Of a stretch of 64,000 nucleotides of DNA, positions 25,293-34,666 are shown in pieces. Position numbers and translations under genes: made by a program. Origin of the DNA: Streptomyces sp. Sge12 (GTDB taxonomy: Bacteria; Actinomycetota; Actinomycetes; Streptomycetales; Streptomycetaceae). The notes beneath the pieces are model-generated. The model was not told the DNA's origin. It saw nothing but the letters and a program-made list of their open reading frames with translations, and ran no database searches. The stretch's first letter is position 1; every line of letters begins with the position of its first letter. The stretch is taken from positions 2,232,001 through 2,296,000 of the forward strand of contig NZ_CP020555.1 of assembly GCF_002080455.1 (NCBI RefSeq), read 5' to 3'.

Positions 25293-27519
25293 CTATTCGT
25301 CCTTCGAGTACGTCACGCGGGGCGGAATGCGGAGGGCAATGGCCGGACCGTACGCGATCCTGCCCTGACAGACCGCCTTGACGAGCATCCAGTACTCACC
25401 GGGAGGGGTGTCGAGCGGCGGCCGCAGCGCGAACTCCACCTCGGCCACCCCGTCCGCCGGGACGTGCAGGGGCCGCGCCGCGGGGCCGATCAACCCCCAA
25501 GTGCCGTACGGGGAGACGGCGTGCGCCCGCCCCGTCAGCGCGGTCCGTACGCCGGTGGCGCCGATCAGGGCCCGTACGCGTCCCCGCTCCCCCGGCGCCA
25601 CGGTCACGGCCGGCTCGGGCGCCCGCACCCACAGCCCGGCCGGGACGGGTCCGCCGGACACGGTCACGGTCAGCACGTCCGCGAACTCCCCCGCGGGGGT
25701 GGCGGCGAGGATCCCGACCAGGTGTTCGCCGGGGCCGGGGCGCGCCCCGGGGGCGGGCACCACGCTCAGCGGGATCCGCTCGTGCCCGCCCGGTGCCAGC
25801 TCCACGACGCGCCGGGTCCAGGAGGCCTGCCAGCCGTCGGGGGCACGGACCGTCAGCACGACGGGGCCGCCCGCGCCACCGTGGGAGGCGAGGGTGACCG
25901 TCGCGGCGGACGGCTCCCCGTCGCATGTCACCGTGTACGGAGCGTCCCCCAGTGGGGCGGTCCCCGTGTTGTGCAGCCAGTAGCGGCTGAACACCGGCTG
26001 CTGCGGCTCCCGTTCACCCTCCCGCAGCGGCATGCCCGAGGCGGTGGGCAGCAGCAGTGTGGTGGTGGCCGCGCCCCGGATGCCCGTCGCGGAGGGGCCG
26101 CACGGCCGGTCCAGCAAGTCCGCCCCGACGACCGGACCGGCCGCCCGGCCAGGACCGGCGCCGGAGCCAGGAGCAGAACCGGTGCCGGGGCCGCAGCCGG
26201 AGCCGGAAGCAGTGCCCGGACCGCGCACCTCGGGCTCCGCCGGGCGGCCGTGCGTCTCGCGCAGCCGGACCGCGAGGTCGCCCTCCGCGCCCCGTTTCAC
26301 GGCCTCGACCAGAACCCGGTCGGCCGGCTGCACACCGAGCAGGGACCGGGTCGCCGGCCGCGGACCGCCCGTCGGGGCGCTGACGACGGCGGTGAGGGGC
26401 TGGTTGAACTCCCGCCCCCGGCGCGGCAGGTCCAGCGCGCGCCAATCCCCCTCTCCCGCGACCAGCGCGTGCTCGAAGACCTGCGTCCAGTGCTGGAGCT
26501 GGAAGGAGCTGCCGTCCGGGGCGGTGCGCCGCGGCGGGGTGAGGCCAGTAGTGCGCGGGCAGGTAGTGCAGCAGCAGTCCGTCTCCGCCCGGCGCGATCC
26601 ACTCGTACTCGGCGGGCAGCTGCATCGCGGCGGGTGCCCGCAGGGGGTCGCCCCAACGGTCCGCCATCGGGCCCCAGTGGTGGTGGGGGCCGCGCGCGAG
26701 GACGGCGGAGTCGAGTCCGCAGCCCGCCATCAGGGCGGGGAAGGACGGGTCGTGGCCGAAGGCGTCGAGCTGCCAGGCGGTGCGCGGGTCGGCGCCCAGG
26801 GTGCCGCGGTGCAGGGCGAGGCCGTGGAAGGCGCCGCGGAGTGTGGTCCCGGCCGAGACGAGGTTGGTGGACGGCTCGTTGTAGGCGCCGCCGACGATCT
26901 CGACGCGGCCTTCGGCGATCAGCGCGCGCAGTTCGGCCCGGTCGGCGGGGTGGGTGTCCCAGTACGGCTTGAGGTAGTCGACCGCGGAGAGCACGAAGCG
27001 GTACGCCGGGTCCTCGCGCGCCTGCTGGAGGTGGAGCGGGATCAGGGTGAAGGCGGGGACGCCCTCGTACTCCCAGCCGCGCTCCGCCTCGCCGGGCCGC
27101 AGCGGGGTGTCCCACAGGGCGGTGTAGGCGGCCTGGGTGTTCCACCACATCGGGTCGTAGTGGAAGTGCGGGACGAGCCGGACGGTCCAGCCGGGCTCGG
27201 CGACGGTCAGCGCGAACGGCAGCTCTGCGAGGGGCCGCCCGTCGGGGGTGGCGACGCGGGCGGTGGCCGACAGCAACTCGCCCGGCGCGGCGGCTCCGGT
27301 GCGGACGGCGACCTCGACGGTGGAATCCGGTGCGCGCCGCTGCGCGCGCAGGACGCGCGGGTGCGGCGTGGTGAGGCCCGCGCCGTGCACGGTGACGTAC
27401 AGCGGGCCGACGGGCCGGTCCCTGCGGATCCGTACGCGGACCACCTGCGCGGGCGCTCCGGGCGGTCCGGTGAACAGGGCCGGAGTGGTGACCGCAGTGA
27501 CCGAAATACCGCTGTCCAT
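25293..27519 (-). pseudogene. GH38-type alpha-mannosidase, frameshifted
   Basis: Two reading frames together make one enzyme of about 742 residues. The first (27519 down to about 26545) has the GH38 start HFHYDPMWW and the nucleophile region QLDAFGHD (Asp252), and reaches LLHYLPAHYW. The second picks up as TAPDGSSFQLQHW, continues through NQPLTAVV to a C-terminal NEW3 domain (VRAPDGWQASW, ELAPGGHERIPL) and ends at 25293. The shift is of one base (or two) near 26543-26552. ATG at 27519 has GGAAG eight bases upstream. No signal peptide, so the enzyme would be cytosolic. Read as it stands the C-terminal half is lost; a sequencing error would restore it. First gene of the GH38-lacI-ROK operon. 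Confidence 0.8.
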
Positions 27520-27550
27520 TTCCACACACTTCCATGTTGCAGGCAACAAC

Positions 27551-27564
27551 TAAAGCGCATTAGT
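27551..27564. promoter_or_regulatory. LacI-type operator candidate 1
   Basis: TAAAGCGCATTAGT. The 12-mer TAAAGCGCATTA is palindromic except for one pair and has the central CG typical of LacI-family operators. It sits about 30 bp upstream of the GH38 start. Confidence 0.55.
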
Positions 27565-27606
27565 CATCACAGGTTCGGCCGAACACAACCCTTGTGTCAA
27601 CTGGGC

Positions 27607-27620
27607 TGAAGCGCATAAGT
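27607..27620. promoter_or_regulatory. LacI-type operator candidate 2
   Basis: TGAAGCGCATAAGT, 12 of 14 bases identical to the first site and in the same orientation, 56 bp (about five helical turns) away. Together they span the divergent GH38/GH5 promoter. Confidence 0.5.
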
Positions 27621-27719
27621 GAATAGCCTGGGAGGCCTTGTTGACTTTCCTCATCGACACCGGCAGGTTGTGGCGCATCCGCTGAATTCCCGCAGAACTC
27701 CAGAACCCCGGGACGCCCT

Positions 27720-29018
27720 GTGCACGATGACGCGCTCCGCTTCGGTGCCAACTACACGCCGGCCCGCGGCTGGTTCCACCACTGGCTGGACTTCGACCTC
27801 GACGAGGTCCGGGCCGACCTCGACTCGATCGCCTCGCTCGGGCTGGACCACGTCCGCGTCTTCCCGCTGTGGCCGGTCTTCCAGCCGAACCGGACGCTGA
27901 TCCGGCCGCGGGCCGTCGAGCAGCTCGTCGCGCTCGCCGACGCGGCCGCCGAGCGCGGGCTCGACGTCAACGTGGACGGTCTGCAGGGGCACTTGTCGAG
28001 CTTCGACTTCCTGCCCGCCTGGACCCGGACCTGGCACCGGCGCAGCATCTTCACCGACCCGGACGTGGTCGCCGGACAGGAGGAGTACCTGCGCACGCTG
28101 GCCGCGGCCCTCGCGGACCGGCCGAACTTCCTGGGCATGACCGTCGGCAACGAGATCAACCAGTTCTCCGACGCCCCGCACCCCGACCCCGACCGGATCA
28201 CCCCGGACCAGGCGGCCCGCTGGCTGGAACGGATGCTCGCCGCCTGCGAGCGGGGCGCGCCCGGGCGGCTGCACCTGCACGCCGAGTACGACGCCGCCTG
28301 GTACCAGGACGGGCACCCCTTCACCCCCGCCCAGGCGGCCCGGCTGGGCGCGGCCACCGCCGTGCACTCCTGGGTGTTCAACGGCACCGCGCAGCGCCAC
28401 GGCGGGAGCGGGGCGGCCACCGAGCACCATGCCGCGTACCTGATCGAGCTCTCCAAGGCCTGGTCCCTCGATCCGCACCGCCCGGTGTGGCTCCAGGAGG
28501 TGGGCGCGCCGGCGCCGCTGATCCCTCCCGAGCGCGCGGCGCGGTTCACCGAGGCCACGGTCGCGAACGCGCTGGACTGCCCGGACGTGTGGGGCGTGAC
28601 CTGGTGGTGCTCGCACGACGTGTCGCGCGGGCTCGCGGACTTCCCGGAGCTGGAGTACGGCCTCGGCCTGCTCACCAATGACCGCCGGACCAAGCCGGCC
28701 GGCGCCGCCATCGCCCGGATCGCCGGGGAGTGGCGGGGCCGCGCGCACCGCCCGGCCCCGCGGACGACCGCGCTCGCCGTGGACGCCGGTGCGGGCCGCG
28801 GCGGGACCGGCCGGGGCCCGGACGGTGCGGCGGGGGCTGCGCAGGCGGCGCCGGGGCGGTCGGTGTGCGCCCCGGGCGGCGCGTTCTTCGAAGCCTGGGC
28901 CACGCTCGCGGCCCGGGGGGTGCGGCCCGCGGTCGTGCTGGCGGAGCACGCCGCGGACCGGGCCCATCTGGCCGCGCGCGGAATCACCGAGGTACTGCGC
29001 GTGCACGACGTGACCTGA
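27720..29018 (+). CDS. GH5 glycosidase, beta-mannosidase (GH5_18) type
   Basis: 432-residue TIM-barrel hydrolase. The start FGANYTPARGWFHHWLDF and the segment VDGLQGHLSSFDFLPAW resemble GH5_18 enzymes, which in bifidobacteria cleave the Man-beta-1,4-GlcNAc left by endoglycosidases (recalled). Catalytic acids: Glu145 in TVGNEINQF and Glu260 in VWLQEVG. No signal peptide, so cytosolic. The last 70 residues are Gly/Ala-rich with no clear fold. GTG at 27720 has GGGA about seven bases upstream. First gene of a two-gene transcript with the endoglycosidase, divergent from GH38. Confidence 0.85.
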   Translation: MHDDALRFGANYTPARGWFHHWLDFDLDEVRADLDSIASLGLDHVRVFPLWPVFQPNRTLIRPRAVEQLVALADAAAERGLDVNVDGLQGHLSSFDFLPAWTRTWHRRSIFTDPDVVAGQEEYLRTLAAALADRPNFLGMTVGNEINQFSDAPHPDPDRITPDQAARWLERMLAACERGAPGRLHLHAEYDAAWYQDGHPFTPAQAARLGAATAVHSWVFNGTAQRHGGSGAATEHHAAYLIELSKAWSLDPHRPVWLQEVGAPAPLIPPERAARFTEATVANALDCPDVWGVTWWCSHDVSRGLADFPELEYGLGLLTNDRRTKPAGAAIARIAGEWRGRAHRPAPRTTALAVDAGAGRGGTGRGPDGAAGAAQAAPGRSVCAPGGAFFEAWATLAARGVRPAVVLAEHAADRAHLAARGITEVLRVHDVT

Positions 29019-29080
29019 CCGATCCCGATCCCATCCCGATCCCGATCCCGATCCCGAGCTCGATCCCGATCGCCTCGTGA
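29019..29080. repeat. GATCCC microsatellite in the GH5-GH85 gap
   Basis: About eight GATCCC units with one short unit (CATCCC) and one GAGCTC interruption fill the gap between the two glycosidases, ending just before the GH85 ribosome site. Length change here would alter the spacing or mRNA between the genes. Confidence 0.85.
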
Positions 29081-29090
29081 GGAGCCCCGC

Positions 29091-31262
29091 ATGCCCGACA
29101 CCGACACCGACACCGACACCGCCCCCGATCCCGGCGTCGGTCCGCGTACGCCGCCGCGCGCCGCGATCCGGCCGACCCGGCGCAGAGTGCTGGCCACCGG
29201 GGCGGGGGCCGCCGCGCTCCTGGGCCTGGCGGGCCGCGCCCGGGCCGCCGCCGCGCCGTTACCGGCCGCGGCCCCGGCGGCCCCGGCCGACCTGGCCCCG
29301 GCCGACCTGGCCCCGTACGCCTCGTACTGGTTCCCGGACTCCCTCCCGGCGGGGACCCCCGGCCCCGGGATCGTGTGGCGCTCGCTCAGCCGCTGGACGC
29401 CCGAGAGCGACCCCGATCTGGCGCACAACACCGCGACCGTGCCGCTGGCGGAGCGCTTCACCCCGGTCCCGGCGAACCGGGACGCCCGCGCCGGCCGGGC
29501 CCGGATCTCCTCCCTCGTCTCCTTCGGGCCCACGGCCGGGAACCCCGCCCAGGGCTCCCCGACCGCCGACCACTACGCGCTCACGCACTGGGCGTACATC
29601 GACGAGCTCGTCTTCTGGGGTGGCTCCGCCGGCGAGGGGATCGTGCTCGCCCCGAACGCGCCCGTGGTCGATGCCGCCCACCGCAACGGGGTCCGGGTGC
29701 TGGGCAACGTGTTCCTGCCTCCCGTCGCCTACGGCGGCGACCTCCGGTGGACCCGGGACCTGGTGCGGCGGGACGCCCTCGGCCGCTTCCCGCTCGCGGA
29801 CCAGCTCGTGCGGGTGGCGCGGACGTACGGCTTCGACGGCTGGTTCGTGAACGCCGAGACCGACGGCGGGGACAGCGCGCTCGCCACCCGGATGCGGGAG
29901 TTCCTGCGCGCGCTGCGGGCGGCCGGCGAGCCCCACGGGCTGCGCATCACCTGGTACGACGCGATGAACAGCACCGGCCGGGTGGGCTGGCAGGGCGCTC
30001 TCAACGCCCTCAACCAGGAGTTCTTCGAGGACCGGGCCGGGAAGGTCGCGGACACGATGTTCGTGGACTTCCGCTGGACCCCCGGCAGCCTGGCCGCATC
30101 GGGCGCGCTCGCCGACCGCCTCGGCCGCTCCCGCCACGAGCTGTGGGCCGCCGTGGACACCGAGTCGCGCGGCTGGGACTCCCCCGTCGACTGGGACGCG
30201 ATCGTCCCCCGAGATCGCGACCATGTGGTCAGCTACGGCTTCTACCGGCCCGAGTGGACGCGCAACCACCTCGCCGACCGCTCCCCCGGGGCCTTCCACC
30301 GCGCCGACGACCGGTTCTGGACGGGCGAGTCCCTGGACCCGGCCCGCCCCGCGCCCGGGGCCGGCTGGCGGGCCCCGGCGACGGCCGTCGCCGACCGGTC
30401 CACCGTCACCGGGCTCCCCTTCGCCTGCTCCTTCAACACCGGGCACGGGCTGCGCTGGTACGAGAACGGCACGGTCGCCTCCGACACGCCCTGGAACCAC
30501 CTCGGGCTCCAGGACCGGCTGCCGGGCCGCCGCTGGGTCGTGGACACCGCCGGGGTGCGCCCGTCGGTCACCCTCGACTTCGCGGACGCCTGGCGCGGCG
30601 GCTCCAGCCTGCTGGTCGAGGGCGCCCTGACCGCGCCCGTGGTCGTCGGGCTGCACTCCACCCGGCTGCCGCTGACCCGCGGGTCGGTCCTGGAGCTGGT
30701 GCACGCCCCCGGGCCGGAGCCGGTCGCGGTGGAGATCGGGGTGGCCGTCCGCGAGCCCTCCGCCCCCGGCGAGCCGGTCCCGTACACGTGGCTGCCGGCC
30801 GGGAGCCGGGACAGCGGGCAGGGCTGGCGCACGGCGCGGGCCGCGCTGGCGCCGCTGGCGGGCCGGACCGCGTACGGCCTGGCGGTACGGATCACCGCGC
30901 CCGGGACGAAGCCGGTGGTGTGGCGGATCGGCGCCCTGTCGGTGCACGACGGGCCCCGCAGCCGGCGGCCGGCCCCGCCCACGGCTGCGGTCGTGGACGC
31001 CTCGGCCCGGCAGGACGGCCGGGCCTGGCTGCGCCTGTCCTGGCGGGCGGCGGCCGGTCCGGGCGCGCGGCCGCGCCACTACGAGGTGTGGCGGATCCTG
31101 CCCGACGGCGGGCGCCGCTTCCTCGGGGGCACCTGCGGCACCGCCCTGTACCTGCCCGCGGTCCCGCGCGCCGGGCGGGAGCGGGCCGCGGCCTTCGAGG
31201 TCCGGGCCGTCGACGAGCTGTACGCGGCGTCGGCCCCGGCGCGGGTCTCGCTCACCTGGTAG
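29091..31262 (+). CDS. GH85 endo-beta-N-acetylglucosaminidase, Tat-exported
   Basis: 723-residue enzyme that cleaves between the two GlcNAc of the N-glycan core. After an Asp/Thr repeat (DTDTDTDT) comes a twin-arginine signal (TRRRVLATG, hydrophobic stretch, cut near residue 52). The GH85 barrel spans about residues 75-400 with the substrate-assisted pair Asn254 and Glu256 in DGWFVNAET. A jelly-roll-like region and a C-terminal fibronectin-like domain follow. ATG at 29091 has GAGGAG about six bases upstream. Codon 57 is TTA, rare in Streptomyces and read by the bldA tRNA, so synthesis may be delayed to development. Cotranscribed with GH5. Confidence 0.92.
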   Translation: MPDTDTDTDTAPDPGVGPRTPPRAAIRPTRRRVLATGAGAAALLGLAGRARAAAAPLPAAAPAAPADLAPADLAPYASYWFPDSLPAGTPGPGIVWRSLSRWTPESDPDLAHNTATVPLAERFTPVPANRDARAGRARISSLVSFGPTAGNPAQGSPTADHYALTHWAYIDELVFWGGSAGEGIVLAPNAPVVDAAHRNGVRVLGNVFLPPVAYGGDLRWTRDLVRRDALGRFPLADQLVRVARTYGFDGWFVNAETDGGDSALATRMREFLRALRAAGEPHGLRITWYDAMNSTGRVGWQGALNALNQEFFEDRAGKVADTMFVDFRWTPGSLAASGALADRLGRSRHELWAAVDTESRGWDSPVDWDAIVPRDRDHVVSYGFYRPEWTRNHLADRSPGAFHRADDRFWTGESLDPARPAPGAGWRAPATAVADRSTVTGLPFACSFNTGHGLRWYENGTVASDTPWNHLGLQDRLPGRRWVVDTAGVRPSVTLDFADAWRGGSSLLVEGALTAPVVVGLHSTRLPLTRGSVLELVHAPGPEPVAVEIGVAVREPSAPGEPVPYTWLPAGSRDSGQGWRTARAALAPLAGRTAYGLAVRITAPGTKPVVWRIGALSVHDGPRSRRPAPPTAAVVDASARQDGRAWLRLSWRAAAGPGARPRHYEVWRILPDGGRRFLGGTCGTALYLPAVPRAGRERAAAFEVRAVDELYAASAPARVSLTW

Positions 31263-31329
31263 CGGCAGCGGTGGCGGCGGGGTCGGGGCAGGAGCAGCGG
31301 CGGAGGCCCGGGGGGCGATGCCCTGAGGG

Positions 31330-32742
31330 CTACGCGCCCTGCGGGTCGGTGCGCGGGACGGCCACCGTCACCCGCAGCCCGTGCGGCGGGTTCGTCTCGT
31401 AGGACAGGGTCCCGCCGCCCGCGGCGAGCAGGGCGCGCGAGATCGACAGGCCGAGCCCGGAGCCCTTGATGTTCTGGTGGTGGCCGCTGCGCCAGAACCG
31501 GTCGCCGACCCGGAGCAGCTCCTCCTCGGTGAGGCCGGGGCCGCGGTCGGCGACGACCACGCGGACGGAGCGCCCGGCGGTGGAGACCGAGACCTCGACC
31601 TCCTCACCCGTGGGGGTGAACTTGAGGGCGTTGTCGATGACGGCGTCGAGCGCGCTGGACAGGGCGATGGGGTCGGCCCAGCCGGTGACGGCGGTCCGAC
31701 CCGCCTCGGTGAGCCGTACGCCCTTCTCCTCGGCGTACGGGCGCCATGCGGCGACCCGCTCGGCCGTCAGCGCCCCGATGTCGGTCAGGCTGATCTCGGC
31801 GGAGGCGTGCTCGGCCAGCGCCAGGTCCAGCAGGTCGTCCAGGACCTGGGTCAGGCGCTTGCCCTCGGTACGGACGGAGGCGATCTCCTCGTTGCCCTCG
31901 GGCAGTTCCAGGGCGAGCAGCTCGATCCGCAGGAGCAGGGCCGCGAGCGGGTTGCGCAGCTGGTGCGAGGCGTCGGCGACGAACGCCCGCTGCTGCTCCA
32001 GGACCTCTTCGACGTTGTCGGCCATCTCGTTGAACGAGTGGGCCAGGCGTTGGAGTTCCGGGGGCCCGCCGGCGGCCGCGACGCGCGAGTTCATCCGTCC
32101 CGTGGCGATGCCGTGGGCGGCGGCGTCCAGGGTCTGGACGGGCTTGAGCACCCAGCTGGTGAGCCGGAGGGCGGCGCCGAAGGCGACGAGCATGGCGGCC
32201 GCGAGCCCGCCGGCGATCAGCAGCCAGCCCTCCAGGATCCGGGCGCGCATCTCGTCGGTCGGGGATTCGGTGGCGACGACCGCGACGACGTCGCCGTCGA
32301 GGACCACCGGGGAGACGACGAGCAGCCTGCCGTCGGTCTGCCACGGCCACACCTGGGGCGGATCGTGGCTGCGCCGGCCGGCCAGCGCATCCTGGAAGGC
32401 GCGGCGCCCCTCGCCGGATTCCGGGAGCCGCCACCAGCCCGGGGAGCGGACCATGGCGTTGTCGTCGCGGTAGAAGATGCCGGCCCGGATTCCGTACAGG
32501 GTCTGGTAGCGGGCGAGTTCGAGCCGGAGGGTCTCGCGGCGCTCGTCGACGCCGGTGGCTCCGGAGCCCTCGGCGTCGATGAAGAACTGCGCGAGGGCGG
32601 CGAAGCGGGCGCTGTCGTCGATCCGGTCGACGACCACCCGCTGCTGCTGCCCGGCGGCCAGGCTCACCGCGAGCGGGAAGCCGAGGGCGAGCAGCGTGCC
32701 CGCCATCAGGATGACGAGCAGCGGGAGCAAACGGGCACGCAC
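31330..32742 (-). CDS. Sensor histidine kinase
   Basis: 470-residue membrane kinase. Two membrane segments (residues about 6-28 and 172-195) flank an extracellular sensor; a HAMP linker follows; the phosphorylated His260 lies in [11 protein letters not shown]. The ATPase has N box (DNALKF), G1 (DRGPGL) and G2 (GSGLGLSI). It starts 12 bp after the response regulator on the same strand, so they form one operon divergent from gluABCD. The signal is unknown; location suggests amino-acid or nitrogen sensing. Confidence 0.93.
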   Translation of the reverse strand: MRARLLPLLVILMAGTLLALGFPLAVSLAAGQQQRVVVDRIDDSARFAALAQFFIDAEGSGATGVDERRETLRLELARYQTLYGIRAGIFYRDDNAMVRSPGWWRLPESGEGRRAFQDALAGRRSHDPPQVWPWQTDGRLLVVSPVVLDGDVVAVVATESPTDEMRARILEGWLLIAGGLAAAMLVAFGAALRLTSWVLKPVQTLDAAAHGIATGRMNSRVAAAGGPPELQRLAHSFNEMADNVEEVLEQQRAFVADASHQLRNPLAALLLRIELLALELPEGNEEIASVRTEGKRLTQVLDDLLDLALAEHASAEISLTDIGALTAERVAAWRPYAEEKGVRLTEAGRTAVTGWADPIALSSALDAVIDNALKFTPTGEEVEVSVSTAGRSVRVVVADRGPGLTEEELLRVGDRFWRSGHHQNIKGSGLGLSISRALLAAGGGTLSYETNPPHGLRVTVAVPRTDPQGA

Positions 32743-32754
32743 GGCAGAGGACCC

Positions 32755-33468
32755 CTAGGGAGCGCCCGGAGCGACGAGCCGGTAGCCCACCCCTCGGACG
32801 GTCTCGATGAGGGCGGGCATGCGCAGCTTGGAGCGCAGCGAGGCGACGTGGACCTCCAGCGTGCGGCCGGTCCCCTCCCAGCTCGTGCGCCAGACCTCGC
32901 TGATGATCTGCTCGCGGCGGAAGACGACGCCGGGCCGCTGCGCGAGCAGGGCCAGCAGGTCGAATTCCTTGCGGGTGAGCGGTACGTCGGCGCCGTCCAC
33001 ACTGACCCGGCGGGTGGGCAGCTCGATGCTGACGGGGCCGAGCCGGACCGTGGCGGGCGTACCGGTCCCGGGGGCGGCTGCCTCCTCGGCGGCGCCGGTG
33101 CGCCGGGCGACGGCGTGGATACGGGCGAGGAGCTCGCCGGTGTCGTAGGGCTTGACCACGTAGTCGTCGGCGCCCATGTTCAGGCCGTGGATGCGGGAGC
33201 GTACGTCGGCCCGCGCAGTCACCATGATCACGGGGGTGGCGGTGCGCTTGCGGATCTTGCCGCACACCTCGTAGCCGTCCTGGTCGGGCAGGCCGAGGTC
33301 GAGCAGGATCACGCCGTAGGGCTGGGCGGTCGGCGTACCGGCGGGCAGCAGCGCCTGCAGGGCCTCCTCGCCGTTGCGGGCGTGGGTGACCTGGAAGCCG
33401 TGGCGGGCGAGGATCGCGGACAGGGCCGCCGCGACGTGGTCGTCGTCCTCGACGAGCAGCAGTCTCAT
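32755..33468 (-). CDS. OmpR-type response regulator
   Basis: 237-residue regulator. Receiver domain: acidic pair EDDD near residue 8, phospho-acceptor Asp57 in LLDLGLP, and Lys in VKPYD. Winged-helix DNA-binding domain at the C-terminus ([28 protein letters not shown]). ATG at 33468 has AGGGGG three bases upstream; the frame open to 33540 lacks support. First gene of the two-component operon, 294 bp from the divergent gluA. Confidence 0.94.
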   Translation of the reverse strand: MRLLLVEDDDHVAAALSAILARHGFQVTHARNGEEALQALLPAGTPTAQPYGVILLDLGLPDQDGYEVCGKIRKRTATPVIMVTARADVRSRIHGLNMGADDYVVKPYDTGELLARIHAVARRTGAAEEAAAPGTGTPATVRLGPVSIELPTRRVSVDGADVPLTRKEFDLLALLAQRPGVVFRREQIISEVWRTSWEGTGRTLEVHVASLRSKLRMPALIETVRGVGYRLVAPGAP

Positions 33469-33762
33469 GGGTCCCCCTCTCCTCTTTCTCTCGCTTCTGG
33501 CGCGGGCTGCACCCGGAATGGTCACACGCGGGGCCACCATGCATCCACGCCCATGGGGAGTCCCACGTCAAGGGGGTCCCTCCGCGGCGCGCCTTCCGTT
33601 ATGCACCCGGTACGCGTACATGATCGACCAGATCGGTGTCGCGCACGGAGCGTATCCGGAAGAGGCCGGATCGTTATCCTCAATTCTCCCTCAGATGTGA
33701 TGACGTTGTGCGCGTCACGTCACTACTGTCCTCCCAACCGAGGAGGACGGAGCAAGAAGCCG
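33469..33762. promoter_or_regulatory. Divergent intergenic region, two-component system / gluA
   Basis: 294 bp. It must carry both promoters. The sequence is AT-richer near 33670-33730 than its surroundings and ends with AGGAGG 18 bases before gluA. No clear direct repeat for the response regulator was recognised. Confidence 0.3.
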
Positions 33763-34548
33763 ATGAGCGGAGTATCAGTGACCAAGGACGTGCAGGACGC
33801 GGCCGGTGCCGCAGACGACCTGGTCGTGCTGAGCAACGTCAACAAGCACTTCGGCGCGCTGCACGTGCTTCAGGACATCGATCTGAGCATTGCCCGCGGT
33901 GAGGTGGTCGTGGTGATCGGTCCTTCGGGATCGGGCAAGTCCACGCTGTGCCGGACGATCAACCGCCTGGAGACCATCGACTCGGGCACCATCACGCTCG
34001 ACGGCAAGGAACTGCCCTCGGAGGGCAAGGAACTCGCCCGGCTGCGCGCCGACGTCGGCATGGTCTTCCAGTCGTTCAACCTCTTCGCGCACAAGACGGT
34101 GCTGCAGAACGTCATGCTGGGCCAGCAGAAGGTCCGCAAGACCGACCAGGCCGCGGCTCACGAGAAGGCGGTGGCCCTGCTGGAGCGGGTCGGCGTCGGC
34201 TCGCAGGCCGACAAGTACCCGGCCCAGCTCTCCGGTGGCCAGCAGCAGCGCGTGGCGATCGCCCGTGCGCTGGCCATGGAGCCGAAGGTGATGCTCTTCG
34301 ACGAGCCGACCTCGGCCCTGGACCCGGAGATGATCAACGAGGTGCTGGAGGTCATGCAGCAGCTCGCCCGCGAGGGGATGACGATGGTGGTCGTCACGCA
34401 CGAGATGGGCTTCGCGCGCTCCGCCGCCAACCGTGTCGTCTTCATGGCCGACGGAAAGATCGTCGAAGAAGCGACTCCCGAGCAGTTCTTCAGCAACCCG
34501 CGCAGTGATCGGGCGAAGGACTTCCTGTCGAAGATCCTGCACCACTGA
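33763..34548 (+). CDS. gluA: Glutamate ABC transporter ATP-binding protein
   Basis: 261-residue ATPase of the polar amino-acid uptake family. Walker [11 protein letters not shown]-loop FQSFNLF, signature LSGGQQQR, Walker [12 protein letters not shown] and H-loop THEMGF are all present. Four-gene operon gluA-gluB-gluC-gluD in the order known for Corynebacterium and Streptomyces glutamate uptake. ATG at 33763; GTG at 33778 is possible. Works with GluC/GluD at the membrane. Confidence 0.95.
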   Translation: MSGVSVTKDVQDAAGAADDLVVLSNVNKHFGALHVLQDIDLSIARGEVVVVIGPSGSGKSTLCRTINRLETIDSGTITLDGKELPSEGKELARLRADVGMVFQSFNLFAHKTVLQNVMLGQQKVRKTDQAAAHEKAVALLERVGVGSQADKYPAQLSGGQQQRVAIARALAMEPKVMLFDEPTSALDPEMINEVLEVMQQLAREGMTMVVVTHEMGFARSAANRVVFMADGKIVEEATPEQFFSNPRSDRAKDFLSKILHH

Positions 34549-34666
34549 GGTTTCCGTCTGGTAGTCATCCGTATGCGGATCACCACCGGATCGGTTCCTG
34601 TCGGCCGTGCGTGCGCCGTAAGCGTCGCTCGTCGTTCAACAACGTCTCATCCGAGGGAAGTTCACC

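Noticed and set aside
25293..26333. C-terminal NEW3 region as an independent gene
   Set aside because: It continues the GH38 enzyme in a shifted frame and has no plausible start or ribosome site of its own.
29019..29080. GATCCC array considered as CRISPR or attachment site
   Set aside because: Simple six-base repeat without spacers, no cas genes, no integrase.
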